Below, piece after piece: positions 1 through 7,688 of a DNA stretch of 64,000 bases (the stretch's first letter is position 1; each line of letters starts with the position of its first letter). Below the pieces are notes generated by a model. That model was given only the letters and a program-made list of their open reading frames with translations. It did no database searches and had not been told where the DNA came from. This stretch comes from Streptomyces shenzhenensis (lineage in GTDB: Bacteria; Actinomycetota; Actinomycetes; Streptomycetales; Streptomycetaceae): the NCBI RefSeq assembly GCF_003688995.1, contig NZ_PENI01000001.1:496001-560000 (forward strand). The letters run 5' to 3'. A program made the translations under genes and the position numbers.

Positions 1-347
1 TGCGGGTCTCGGTGCGGGTGGCCGGCGCGGAGGGCTCCGAGATCGTCATCGCCGTCCGCGACCACGGGCCCGGCATCCCCGAGGACGTCCTGCCGCACGT
101 CTTCGACCGCTTCTACAAGGCCAGCGCCTCCCGCCCGCGCTCCGAGGGCAGCGGCCTCGGCCTGTCCATCGCGATGGAGAACGCTCACATCCACGGCGGC
201 GAGATCACCGCCGCCAACTCGCCCGAGGGCGGCGCGGTGTTCACGCTGCGGCTGCCCCGGGACGCCGCCGAGCTGACGGAACCGGCCGACGAGACCGGCC
301 CGGCCGCCGACGACGGCGATGCCGGCGACGGCAAGGGGGAGGCGTGA
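1..347 (+). CDS. afsQ2: Two-component sensor histidine kinase, C-terminal part (AfsQ2-like)
   Basis: This is the C-terminal ~115 residues of a membrane sensor kinase; the rest lies left of the window. The ATP-binding (HATPase_c) boxes are visible: the G1 box DHGPGIP, the F box VFDRFYKA and the G2 box GSGLGLSIA, followed by an acidic, Ala/Asp-rich tail. It would autophosphorylate and pass phosphate to a response regulator encoded upstream. Its stop codon overlaps the start of the following lipoprotein gene, so the two are translationally coupled. The AfsQ2 name rests on remembered gene order (kinase, lipoprotein, VanZ, PspC, secreted protein, add in S. coelicolor), not on a search; the histidine kinase call itself is certain. 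Confidence 0.75.
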   Translation, partial: RVSVRVAGAEGSEIVIAVRDHGPGIPEDVLPHVFDRFYKASASRPRSEGSGLGLSIAMENAHIHGGEITAANSPEGGAVFTLRLPRDAAELTEPADETGPAADDGDAGDGKGEA

Positions 348-949
348 TGACCGTACGGCGGCTGCTGGCCGTCCCCGTGCTCGCCGTGCTGCTCGCCGGC
401 TGCGGGATCCGGCCCACGGAGGTGCCGACGGACTTCGGCGGGGCGCCCTCACGGGTGCCGTGTTCGCTGTCCGAACCGGATGTGTCGGCGCAGACCGCGC
501 TGGGCATGCCCGTGCAGGTCTTCCTGCTGTGCGGTGCGTCGCTGGTGACCGTGGACCGGACGGTGCGCGTCCCCGACGGCACGGCGGACGCCCGGCGGCG
601 GGTGCTCGTGGCGCAGGGGCTGCTGGACCAGCTCGCCCGGACGCCGTCCGACAGCGAGCGGAACGCGGGCTATGCGACCTACGTCCGCGGCGGCACGAGC
701 GTGAGCGGGCCGCGGTCCTCCGACCCCGAGGACACGCTGCGGCTGAGCACGGCCCCCGAGCAGCTCACCTCGTACGCGCTCGCCCAGATCATCTGCACGT
801 TCTCCGACTCGACGGCGGCCGAGGGCGACGGCTCGGTGGTGCTGGGCGGGCCGGGCGGCGAGCGGCCGCGCCGGTACGAATGCAGCGACGACGTCCGCTC
901 CCGGCCGGGCACCGCCCGGCCGCCGTCCAGCGAGGTGACGGGCGGCTGA
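347..949 (+). CDS. GerMN-like lipoprotein partner of the sensor kinase
   Basis: A 200-residue secreted lipoprotein with an N-terminal signal ending in the lipobox LAGC (Cys about residue 20), so it should be anchored on the outer face of the membrane. The remainder resembles the GerMN fold: a VFLLCG strand, a conserved V-R-V segment, a central Gly-rich loop and QIICTF. ATG at 347 is preferred over GTG at 344 because the GGAGG lies 4-5 bases before it but only one base before the GTG. The stop of the kinase gene shares its last base with this start (TGATG). In AfsQ-type operons the lipoprotein is thought to tune the kinase; that role is inference. Confidence 0.75.
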   Translation: MTVRRLLAVPVLAVLLAGCGIRPTEVPTDFGGAPSRVPCSLSEPDVSAQTALGMPVQVFLLCGASLVTVDRTVRVPDGTADARRRVLVAQGLLDQLARTPSDSERNAGYATYVRGGTSVSGPRSSDPEDTLRLSTAPEQLTSYALAQIICTFSDSTAAEGDGSVVLGGPGGERPRRYECSDDVRSRPGTARPPSSEVTGG

Positions 950-1070
950 GGGACGGCGACGGCGCACGGCCCCGGGCGCGCCGCAGGCCCCGCGGCTGTG
1001 TCGCACACCTCACCCGCCCGCACGGGGCCGATCCGGAACCGATCGTGCGTGGGGGCGCGTCTAGGGGGGC

Positions 1071-1622
1071 GTGCAGCGTCAAGGCTCCATCGGCGGCAGC
1101 GCCGCGATCCGCATCCGGGTGACAGGGAGTGTCCTCCTCGTCGCGCATCTCGCGCTCGTCGCCTGGCTGATGCTGCGCCCCCTGAACGTCCCCTGGGTGA
1201 TGCCCGCCAATCTGCACCCGCTCGCCGGCATCCGGGCCGATCTGGCGCTGGGCCGGCCGGAGGCGGCCCGGCGGATCGGCGAGGGACTCGCCCTGCTCGC
1301 GCCGCTGGGCGTGCTGCTGCCGATGGCGCACGGCCGGCTCACCGCCTCCCCGCTCGCCTCCCTGCTCCGTACGGCGGCGGCGGGCGCCCTGCTCTCGCTG
1401 GGCATCGCCCTGCTGCAGACGGGCGTCCCGGGCCGGGTCGTGGACGTGGACTCGCTGCTGCTGAACACCGTGGGCGTGGCACTGGCGCATCTCGCCGTGG
1501 TCCCGGCGGGCCGCTCCTGGCTCCGCCGCAGGGGCGAGCGCGTCCGGCGTGCGCCCCTCCATCAGGAGGAAACGACTCAGGGCCGGACCCCGACGATTCC
1601 CAGGGTCGGCATCGCACCGTAG
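1071..1622 (+). CDS. VanZ-like membrane protein
   Basis: A 183-residue integral membrane protein with four predicted hydrophobic helices (roughly residues 15-38, 68-85, 100-118 and 126-145) and the VanZ-family pattern of helices with short polar loops, including the segment LNTVGVALAHL near the last helix. VanZ proteins are implicated in low-level teicoplanin resistance and envelope functions, but the biochemical activity is unknown. Start is GTG, with a run of G bases immediately upstream acting as a weak ribosome site. It stands alone, about 120 bases after the lipoprotein gene; the last 35 residues are polar and not conserved-looking. Confidence 0.7.
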   Translation: MQRQGSIGGSAAIRIRVTGSVLLVAHLALVAWLMLRPLNVPWVMPANLHPLAGIRADLALGRPEAARRIGEGLALLAPLGVLLPMAHGRLTASPLASLLRTAAAGALLSLGIALLQTGVPGRVVDVDSLLLNTVGVALAHLAVVPAGRSWLRRRGERVRRAPLHQEETTQGRTPTIPRVGIAP

Positions 1623-1801
1623 AGCGACGCCCCGCCGTTCGCCGCTCCGTAACGTTGCGGACAGATGGGCAGCCGAGCCCACACCGGCGGGCGGCAAGGG
1701 CCGCGCGAGAGCGCCTTTCCCCACACGCCGGCCACGAGGAAGCCGAAGGGGCGGCTCAGGCCACCCCCCAGGCGACCGAGCGATCAAGAAGGAGTGGCGA
1801 C

Positions 1802-2005
1802 ATGACTGCCCTCGCCCGCCCCACCCACGGCCGCGTGCTCGGCGGAGTGTGCGCAGCGCTGGCACGGCGCTTCGGCACCTCCGCGACGACGATGCGGGTG
1901 ATCTTCCTGGTCTCCTGCCTGCTGCCGGGCCCGCAGTTCCTGCTCTACCTGGCCCTGTGGATCCTGCTGCCCTCGGAGGAGAAGTCCTCCACGGCGGCCT
2001 GGTAG
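1802..2005 (+). CDS. PspC-domain small membrane protein
   Basis: A 67-residue protein that is essentially one PspC domain: the Arg/Gly-rich cap GRVLGGVCAALARRFG, a turn, then a hydrophobic helix ending in LLYLALWILLPSE. Proteins with this single domain sit in the membrane and are often found near envelope-stress systems, consistent with the sensor kinase a little upstream. The ATG is chosen because AAGGAG lies 7 bases before it and the PspC domain begins immediately; longer versions in the same frame extend through non-coding-like sequence. Confidence 0.85.
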   Translation: MTALARPTHGRVLGGVCAALARRFGTSATTMRVIFLVSCLLPGPQFLLYLALWILLPSEEKSSTAAW

Positions 2006-2032
2006 CCGCCCGGCGCGGTCCGCGCAGGGGAA

Positions 2033-2078
2033 CGCCGTCGGGGCGCACCCCGGGAGGAGGGGGTGTGCCCCGACGGCG
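2033..2078. terminator. Bidirectional terminator hairpin between PspC and the secreted protein gene
   Basis: A 19-base stem with a single G-T wobble (arms 2033-2051 and 2060-2078) sits 28 bases after the PspC stop and 17 bases after the stop of the convergent secreted-protein gene. It has no T tract, which is usual for Streptomyces terminators. Confidence 0.8.
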
Positions 2079-2094
2079 CGTCGTGGAGTCCGGC

Positions 2095-2448
2095 TCAGCC
2101 GAGCGGAATGCCGTTCACCGGCAGGCCCTGCGTGGGCAGGTCCTGCACCGGCAGCCCGCCGAGCAGGCCGGCGACCGGCGCGGTCGGGCCCTGGGCGAGC
2201 ACCTGCTCGGCGGCGGGCTGGGCGGCGGCCAGCCCGGCACCGACGGCCGCCTGCCCGTGGGCGAGCGCCTCACCCGCACCCGGCAGCGCCGTGGCGACGT
2301 TCTCGGCCGGCAGCGTCCGGGTGATGCCGTCGAGCGCCTGGGTGGCGTCCGGGACGGCCGGGGCCGCGTCGGCGGCACCCGCGCCGGCCGCGGCGAAGGC
2401 GGCACCGAGGGCGGCGACACCGAGGGTCCTGACAGCAGACTGCTTCAT
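2095..2448 (-). CDS. Small Ala/Pro-rich secreted protein of unknown function
   Basis: A 117-residue exported protein. The N-terminus is a signal peptide (MKQSAVRTLGVAALGAAFAAA with cleavage likely after GAGAADA); the mature part is low-complexity, rich in Ala, Gly, Leu, Pro and Gln, with the repeated motif LPxQxLPxxGLP near the C-terminus. No enzyme motif or cysteine is present. Start at the ATG of MKQSAV is supported by AAGGAC 9 bases upstream and by the signal peptide; the longer open frame has no such features. Similar short secreted proteins occur at this position in other streptomycetes; the function is unknown and a surface or cell-wall role is only a guess. Confidence 0.7.
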   Translation of the reverse strand: MKQSAVRTLGVAALGAAFAAAGAGAADAAPAVPDATQALDGITRTLPAENVATALPGAGEALAHGQAAVGAGLAAAQPAAEQVLAQGPTAPVAGLLGGLPVQDLPTQGLPVNGIPLG

Positions 2449-2510
2449 GGGGAATGCGTCCTTGCATGTGATGACGGGGATCAGCGGTCCACGACCGTAA
2501 ACACCGCGGG

Positions 2511-2541
2511 CCGTCCGCCGCAAACATCGAAATGCGGACGG
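2511..2541 (-). terminator. Possible terminator of add
   Basis: An 8-base perfect inverted repeat (CCGTCCGC and GCGGACGG, 15-base loop) lies 45 bases beyond the add stop codon and before the next gene on the same strand. Plausible, but the stem is short. Confidence 0.4.
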
Positions 2542-2585
2542 ATGGTGAAGCCCGTCTGCGTTCCGTGCGCCGCATCCTGGTGTAT

Positions 2586-3749
2586 TCAGCCCTCCCGAGC
2601 GACAGAACCGCTGGTGGAGGCGGTCTGCTGGAACAGCCATTCGGACTTCAGTTCCGCATATCCGGGCTTGACGACGTCATTGATCATGGCCAGTCGTTCA
2701 TCGAAAGGAATGAACGCTGATTTCATCGCATTGACGGAGAACCACTGCATGTCGTCGAGCGTGTAACCGAATGCCTCGACGAGGTGCTCGAATTCCCGGC
2801 TCATGCTGGTGTGCGACATCAGCCGGTTGTCCGTGTTCACGGTGGCCCGGAAGTGCAGCCGGCGCAGGAGCCCGATCGGGTGCTCGGCGTAGGAGGCGAC
2901 GGCCCCGGTCTGGAGGTTGGAGCTGGGGCACAGTTCGAGCGGGATGCGCTTGTCCCGCACGTACGACGCGAGCCGCCCGAGCCGCACCGAGCCGTCCTCG
3001 TGGACCTGGATGTCGTCGATGATCCGCACCCCGTGCCCGAGCCGGTCGGCGCCGCACCACTGGAGGGCCTGCCAGATGGAGGGCAGTCCGAAGGCCTCGC
3101 CGGCGTGGATGGTGAAGTGGTTGTTCTCGCGCTTGAGGTACTCGAACGCGTCGAGGTGCCGGGTGGGCGGGTAGCCGGCCTCGGCGCCGGCGATGTCGAA
3201 GCCGACGACGCCCAGATCCCGGTAGCGGTTGGCGAGTTCGGCGATCTCCAGGGCGCGGGCTGCGTGCCGCATGGCGGTGAGCAGGGCGCCGACCCGGATG
3301 CGGTGGCCGCTCTCCCTGGCCAGCGCCTCGCCCTGCCGGAAACCCTCGTTGACGGCCTCGACGACCTCCTCCAGGCTCAGCCCGCTCTCCAGGTGCTGCT
3401 CGGGGGCGTAGCGCACCTCGGCGTAGACGACGCCGTCGGCGGCGAGGTCCTCGGCGCACTCGCGGGCGACCCGGACCAGCGCGTCGCGGGTCTGCATCAC
3501 GCCCACGGTGTGCTTGAAGGTCTCCAGGTACCGCTCCAGGGAGCCGGAGTCGGCGGCCTCGCGGAACCAGATGCCGAGTTTGCCGGGATCGGTCTCGGGG
3601 AGCTGGGAGTAGCCGGCGTCCTGGGCGAGCTCGACGACGGTGCCGGGGCGGAGGCCGCCGTCGAGGTGGTCGTGCAGCAGGACCTTGGGGGCCCGGCGGA
3701 TCTGGTCGGGCGTGGGGACGTTCCCGCTCGGTGCAGTCTGGCTCGTCAT
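2586..3749 (-). CDS. add: Adenosine deaminase
   Basis: A 387-residue cytosolic enzyme that hydrolyses (deoxy)adenosine to (deoxy)inosine and ammonia in purine salvage. The zinc site is intact: HDHLDG at residues 26-31 supplies two His ligands, HAGEAFG (around 215) the third His and the catalytic Glu, a further catalytic His is in LGHGVRI, and the metal-binding Asp is in TVNTDNR. The NTDN form, rather than the NTDD of enteric enzymes, is what I remember for actinobacterial members. Length is normal for the family. A 12-bp palindrome, also found in front of the nucleoside transporter genes, lies 17-28 bases before the ATG, where a bound repressor would block transcription. Confidence 0.95.
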   Translation of the reverse strand: MTSQTAPSGNVPTPDQIRRAPKVLLHDHLDGGLRPGTVVELAQDAGYSQLPETDPGKLGIWFREAADSGSLERYLETFKHTVGVMQTRDALVRVARECAEDLAADGVVYAEVRYAPEQHLESGLSLEEVVEAVNEGFRQGEALARESGHRIRVGALLTAMRHAARALEIAELANRYRDLGVVGFDIAGAEAGYPPTRHLDAFEYLKRENNHFTIHAGEAFGLPSIWQALQWCGADRLGHGVRIIDDIQVHEDGSVRLGRLASYVRDKRIPLELCPSSNLQTGAVASYAEHPIGLLRRLHFRATVNTDNRLMSHTSMSREFEHLVEAFGYTLDDMQWFSVNAMKSAFIPFDERLAMINDVVKPGYAELKSEWLFQQTASTSGSVAREG

Positions 3750-3765
3750 TTCCGCACTCTAACTC

Positions 3766-3777
3766 CTACGCGCGTAG
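3766..3777. promoter_or_regulatory. Palindromic operator upstream of add
   Basis: The perfect 12-bp palindrome CTACGCGCGTAG. The same or a one-arm-degenerate version occurs upstream of the transporter ATPase and both binding-protein genes. Its close position to the start codon fits a repressor site. The regulator is not encoded in the window as far as I can tell. Confidence 0.75.
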
Positions 3778-3862
3778 ATCACTCGTCCCGGGTTTCCGTC
3801 GATACGCAAAGGTGACCGCACGGACGGGTCGCGTACACCGTTGCTTCTGACACTGTTCTGCC

Positions 3863-4627
3863 ATGGCACAGCATCTGACGCCGCTGCGAACGGCCAGGCT
3901 GGGAAGGGCAGTCGGCCAGGAGCCGACGGCGGTGAGCGGGGCGGTGCTGCTCCTGCCCGGCGGGGAGGAGGTCTCCGCGCGCAGACCGTCGCCCGTGTGG
4001 GCGACGGCGCTCGTGCGCGCGCTCGGCCGGACGTTCGCGCGGGCGGGGCGCGGCGAGGGGCTGGCGACCCACGCCGTCCACTACCGCTGCCGCGGCTGGA
4101 ACGGCAGCGAGGCGGATCTCGCGCGGGACGCGTCCTGGGCGGCCGACGAGGTCGTACGCCGCTACGGCGATGTGCCGGTGTGTCTGGTGGGGGTCGGCAT
4201 GGGCGGCCGGGCGGCGCTCCGCGCGGGGGGCCACGAGGCGGTCAACTCCCTGGTGGCCATCGCCCCGTGGCTGCCGGAAGAGGACGTGGCGGCGCCGCAG
4301 GAGCCGGTGCGGCAGCTGATGGGGCGGCGGGTGCTGATCGTGCACGGCACGAACGACGAGCGGGCCGACCCGGAGCTGTCGTTCCGGCTGGCCGCCCGCG
4401 CGAAGAAGGCGAACCGGGACGTGTGCCGCTTCGAGGTGCACTCCGACGGGCACGGGCTGCATCAGCACCGGGCCGAAGTGCTGGCGCTCGCCGCGGACTT
4501 CGCGATGGGGGCGCTGTTCGGACACGCGCTGTCCCGCCCCGTGGAGGACGCACTGGCCGCACCACCCCCCATCGGCCTGCGCATGCCCCTGGCCACCGGC
4601 TTCGGCCGCTCCCTGCACCACGGCTGA
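3863..4627 (+). CDS. Alpha/beta-hydrolase-fold protein lacking the nucleophile serine
   Basis: A 254-residue protein with the alpha/beta-hydrolase plan: an opening strand AVLLLPGGEE, the nucleophile-elbow strand VCLVGVGMGG (about residue 113), the acid-residue strand VLIVHGTNDE and the histidine loop SDGHGLHQH. The elbow reads G-V-G-M-G-G where an active hydrolase has G-x-S-x-G-G, so the catalytic Ser is Gly, while Asp and His candidates remain. It is therefore probably not a classical esterase; a binding role is possible. ATG follows the divergent add promoter, so the two genes share a roughly 113-base intergenic region. No function can be assigned. Confidence 0.7.
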   Translation: MAQHLTPLRTARLGRAVGQEPTAVSGAVLLLPGGEEVSARRPSPVWATALVRALGRTFARAGRGEGLATHAVHYRCRGWNGSEADLARDASWAADEVVRRYGDVPVCLVGVGMGGRAALRAGGHEAVNSLVAIAPWLPEEDVAAPQEPVRQLMGRRVLIVHGTNDERADPELSFRLAARAKKANRDVCRFEVHSDGHGLHQHRAEVLALAADFAMGALFGHALSRPVEDALAAPPPIGLRMPLATGFGRSLHHG

Positions 4628-4655
4628 CACCAGGCGGCGGAGGCGGCCACCTCCA

Positions 4656-5075
4656 CCCATGCTCGCCTGACAACAAAGCCGCCCAGACCAACGGAACCGA
4701 CAGCACGGCCGGTCCTTCGTCACGGCGGGGCCGACACTGAGACGCGGGCGCGCACGCCGTCCGGTTACGCCGGTCTTCACGACAGCACCAACGCCCGCCC
4801 CCGGACCAACGGACGCGCCCCCGCGGCCGGGCCGAGTCGGGCAGACCGCTCCACGCGGCACACCCGGCCCGGTCCCCCACCGCGCCGAGGCCCACGCCCG
4901 GACGCGGGCACGCACGCCGTCCGGCGCACCGATCATCACGACAGCGCCGACGCCCGGCCTCGGACCGACGGGTCCGCCCACATGACTCGCCCAACAGCGA
5001 AGCCGCCCGGGGCAACCAGGCCCGGGGCAGACGCTGAGGCGCGGAAGCACGCCCTCCGTCCCGTCCGTCACAGGG
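4656..5075. repeat. Imperfect repeated intergenic sequence
   Basis: The 468-base gap between the hydrolase-like gene and the LysR gene holds no convincing gene. It contains degenerate repeats: 4742-4820 and 4901-4981 match at roughly four of five bases, and a second block (beginning CATG-CTCGCC, with AAGCCGCCC and ACxCTGAGxCGCGG further on) occurs at 4659-4747 and again at 4981-5047. The minus strand is open through much of it, so a decayed coding repeat cannot be excluded. Confidence 0.5.
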
Positions 5076-5095
5076 GCCGGCTCTCGGTCGTCGGG

Positions 5096-5998
5096 TCAGG
5101 GGAGCAGGTTGCCGCGTTTTGACAAGAGGAACTTTTTGAATGCCGTCACCGGTGGGGTGTCGGGGTGGCCGTCCAGCCAGGCGACGCCGATCTCCCGTAC
5201 CGCCCGTGGGGCCGTCACCGTCAGTTCCACCACGCCCGGGCGCGGAACCGCGGGCGGCGGCAGCAGGGCCACCCCGAGACCCGCAGCCACCAGCCCCCGG
5301 AGGGTCTCCGCCTCCTCCCCCTCGAAGGCGATCCGGGGCTTGAAGCCCGCCTCCTTGCACACGGCGTCGGTGATGCGGCGCAGCCCGTAGCCGGGCTCCA
5401 GGGTGACGAAGGCCTCGTCGGCGGCCTCCGCGAGCCGGATCCGGCGGCGGCTCGCGAGGCGGTGGTCGGCGGGCACGACCAGGCGGAGCTTCTGCTCGTC
5501 CAAGCGGCGCGCCACCAGATCGGGCGCGTCCGGGACCGGCGAGGTCAGACAGAGGTCGAGGTCACCCGCGCGCAACCGCTCCAGCATGGCCTCGCCGTAG
5601 TTCTGGACCAGACTGAACCGCACGCGCGGATGGTCGGCGCGGAACTCGTGGATGAGGCCGGGTACCGTCTCGGCGCCCATGGTGTGCAGAAACCCGAAGG
5701 CGACCTTGCCGGAGGCCGGGTCGGCATCGGCGCGCACCTCGTCGGCGGCCCGTCCGATCTCGGCCAGAGCGCGTTCCACGGAGGCCAGGAAGGTGCGGCC
5801 GGCCGGGGTGAGCGACAGGGTGCGGCCGCGGCGCGCGAAGAGGTCGACGCCGAGGTCCTGTTCGAGGCGGGCCATGGCCCGGGAGAGGGTGGACTGCGGA
5901 ACCTGCGCCTCCAGCGCCGCCCGCGTCACATGCTCGGTACGGGCGACCGCGGCGAAATAGGCGAGCCGCGGAGCGAGCAGCTTCGCCATGTCGGTCAT
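5096..5998 (-). CDS. LysR-family transcriptional regulator
   Basis: A 300-residue LysR regulator: N-terminal winged HTH (residues 5-65, with the recognition stretch VPQSTLSRAMARLEQDLG), a linker helix, then a periplasmic-binding-like effector domain (KVAFGFLHTMG ... GVALLPPPAV). ATG at 5998 (MTDMAKLL) is chosen because the HTH starts right after it; the longer frame adds 28 non-conserved residues. It is divergent from an MFS exporter gene, the usual arrangement in which the LysR protein controls both genes from the shared intergenic region. The ligand is unknown. Confidence 0.9.
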   Translation of the reverse strand: MTDMAKLLAPRLAYFAAVARTEHVTRAALEAQVPQSTLSRAMARLEQDLGVDLFARRGRTLSLTPAGRTFLASVERALAEIGRAADEVRADADPASGKVAFGFLHTMGAETVPGLIHEFRADHPRVRFSLVQNYGEAMLERLRAGDLDLCLTSPVPDAPDLVARRLDEQKLRLVVPADHRLASRRRIRLAEAADEAFVTLEPGYGLRRITDAVCKEAGFKPRIAFEGEEAETLRGLVAAGLGVALLPPPAVPRPGVVELTVTAPRAVREIGVAWLDGHPDTPPVTAFKKFLLSKRGNLLP

Positions 5999-6117
5999 GT
6001 CTTCTGTGTCACTGGACGGTGACAGACGTGGCTCTGGCCTTTGCTGATGCACCATGGGAACGATTATGCCGATTCCATGCATTGGACGGATGAGCGGCCG
6101 CTCCGTAGCGTCGAGGC
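5999..6117. promoter_or_regulatory. Divergent LysR/MFS promoter region
   Basis: The 119-base region carries two candidate dyads: a perfect TGTCAC-6-GTGACA (6007-6024) close to the LysR start, and an imperfect TTCCATGCATTGGA (6074-6087) nearer the MFS gene. Either could be the LysR recognition box; no assignment is certain. Confidence 0.5.
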
Positions 6118-7425
6118 ATGTCTCCCGCCAGTACCGGGGCGCCCACCGCCGTGGGCGCCGTCCCGACCGCTTCCGCCGCCCCCGACCCCGCTCCCACCGC
6201 CGACTCCGACTCCCGTCTCACCCCGGGCGGCCCCGGCTACCGCCGGATGAGCTTCGCCCTCTTCCTCGCCGGTGTCGCCACCTTCGCGCTCCTCTACTCC
6301 ACGCAGGCCCTGCTGCCGCTGATCTCCGGCGAGTTCGGGGTGACGGCGAGCGAGGCGAGCTGGACGGTGGCGGCCGCGACCGGCGGTCTGGCGCTGTTCG
6401 TGCTGCCGATGAGCGCCCTGTCGGAACGTTTCGGCCGCCGTACGGTGATGACGGCCTCGCTGGCGGTGGCGGTGTCCGTCGGCGTACTGGTCCCGTTCGC
6501 CCCCTCGCTCGGCGTCCTGGTGGCGCTGCGCGCGGTGCAGGGCGCGGCGCTGGCCGGGCTGCCCGCCTCGGCGACGGCGTACCTGGCCGAGGAGGTCAGG
6601 CCACGGGCGCTGATCACCGCGATCGGGCTGTTCGTCGCGGGCAACAGTGTCGGCGGGATGAGCGGCCGGGTCATCACCGGCTGGGTCGCCCAGGAGTGGG
6701 GCTGGCGGGTCGCCGTCGGTGTGATCGGCCTGATCGCGGTGGGCTGCGCGGTGGCGTTCCGGATGCTGCTGCCGACGCCGCGGCACTTCAAGCCGGGCTC
6801 GCTGCGCCCGCGCGTCCTGGCGCGCGCGGTCCGCGACCACCTGGCGAACCCGCTCCTGCGCCGCCTGTACGCGATCGGCGCGCTGTTCATGACGGTGTTC
6901 GGCGGCGTGTACACGGTGATCGGCTACCGGCTGACGGAGGCGCCGTTCGGGCTGCCGCAGGGCATCGTCGGCTCGATCTTCCTGGTGTACCTGGTCGGCA
7001 CGGTGTCGGCGTCCACGGCGGGCCGGCTGGTCGTCCGCCTCGGCCGGCGGGGCGCCCTGTACCTGGCGGGCGGCACGACCGCGGCCGGCCTGCTGCTCTC
7101 CCTGGCGCCCACGCTCCTCCTGGTCCTGCTGGGCCTGGTACTGATCACGGCGGGCTTCTTCGCGGGGCACGCGGTGGCGTCCTCGGCGGTCAGCAAGACG
7201 GCGGCACACGGCCGGGCGCAGGCGGCGGCCCTGTACCAGTCCGCGTACTACGTCGGCTCCAGCGCGGGCAGCACCGTGGGCGCCGTCGCCTTCCACGCGA
7301 GCGGCTGGGCCGGGACGGTCGGGGTCGGGGTGCTCGCGGTCGTCGGCGTCGTGACGATCACGGCCTTCGGCTCCCGCGCGGCCCGGCTCGCCGCCCGGAG
7401 CGAGCCGGTGCCGGCCACCCGCTGA
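6118..7425 (+). CDS. MFS transporter (YnfM-like exporter)
   Basis: A 435-residue major-facilitator protein with 12 predicted transmembrane helices after a 45-residue Pro/Ala-rich cytosolic leader. The MFS signature loop between helices 2 and 3 is present as SALSERFGRRTVM, and a second copy in the C-terminal half as GRLVVRLGRRGALY. The opening helix segment FALLYSTQALLPLIS is typical of the YnfM/arabinose-efflux-like group. The substrate is not evident; the divergent LysR gene suggests efflux induced by its own substrate. ATG at 6118 is the first start after the intergenic dyads; it lacks a strong ribosome site. Confidence 0.9.
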   Translation: MSPASTGAPTAVGAVPTASAAPDPAPTADSDSRLTPGGPGYRRMSFALFLAGVATFALLYSTQALLPLISGEFGVTASEASWTVAAATGGLALFVLPMSALSERFGRRTVMTASLAVAVSVGVLVPFAPSLGVLVALRAVQGAALAGLPASATAYLAEEVRPRALITAIGLFVAGNSVGGMSGRVITGWVAQEWGWRVAVGVIGLIAVGCAVAFRMLLPTPRHFKPGSLRPRVLARAVRDHLANPLLRRLYAIGALFMTVFGGVYTVIGYRLTEAPFGLPQGIVGSIFLVYLVGTVSASTAGRLVVRLGRRGALYLAGGTTAAGLLLSLAPTLLLVLLGLVLITAGFFAGHAVASSAVSKTAAHGRAQAAALYQSAYYVGSSAGSTVGAVAFHASGWAGTVGVGVLAVVGVVTITAFGSRAARLAARSEPVPATR

Positions 7426-7688
7426 GGCCGCCCGTCCCGTTCGGTTCGGGGACCGCGGCCCCTAGGCGCGCTCCGTCCGCCCGTGGGCACGCACGGTGGC
7501 CCGCCCTGGCCCGAATCCGTCACGGTGCCGGCACCCGGATTGCGGTCAGTACGGCGACCTTCCTGAAAGCAATCGGTCCGACCTGGGCGTTTACCGGCTC
7601 GAGGGGCCATTGTCAGTGGGCTGCGGTAGCTTCCGGAGTGCTGGGCGCAAAGGCGCGAACAGGGAACGGCCACAGGGGTGGGTGGACG

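Noticed and set aside
3779..5071. 430-codon minus-strand frame including the repeat region
   Set aside because: Most of it is antisense to the hydrolase-like gene; the part in the repeat gap has no ribosome site or known motif. Treated as repeat DNA, though a decayed repeat protein is not fully excluded.
6007..6024. TGTCAC-6-GTGACA as a terminator
   Set aside because: It lies between divergent start codons, so a regulatory site is more reasonable than a terminator.
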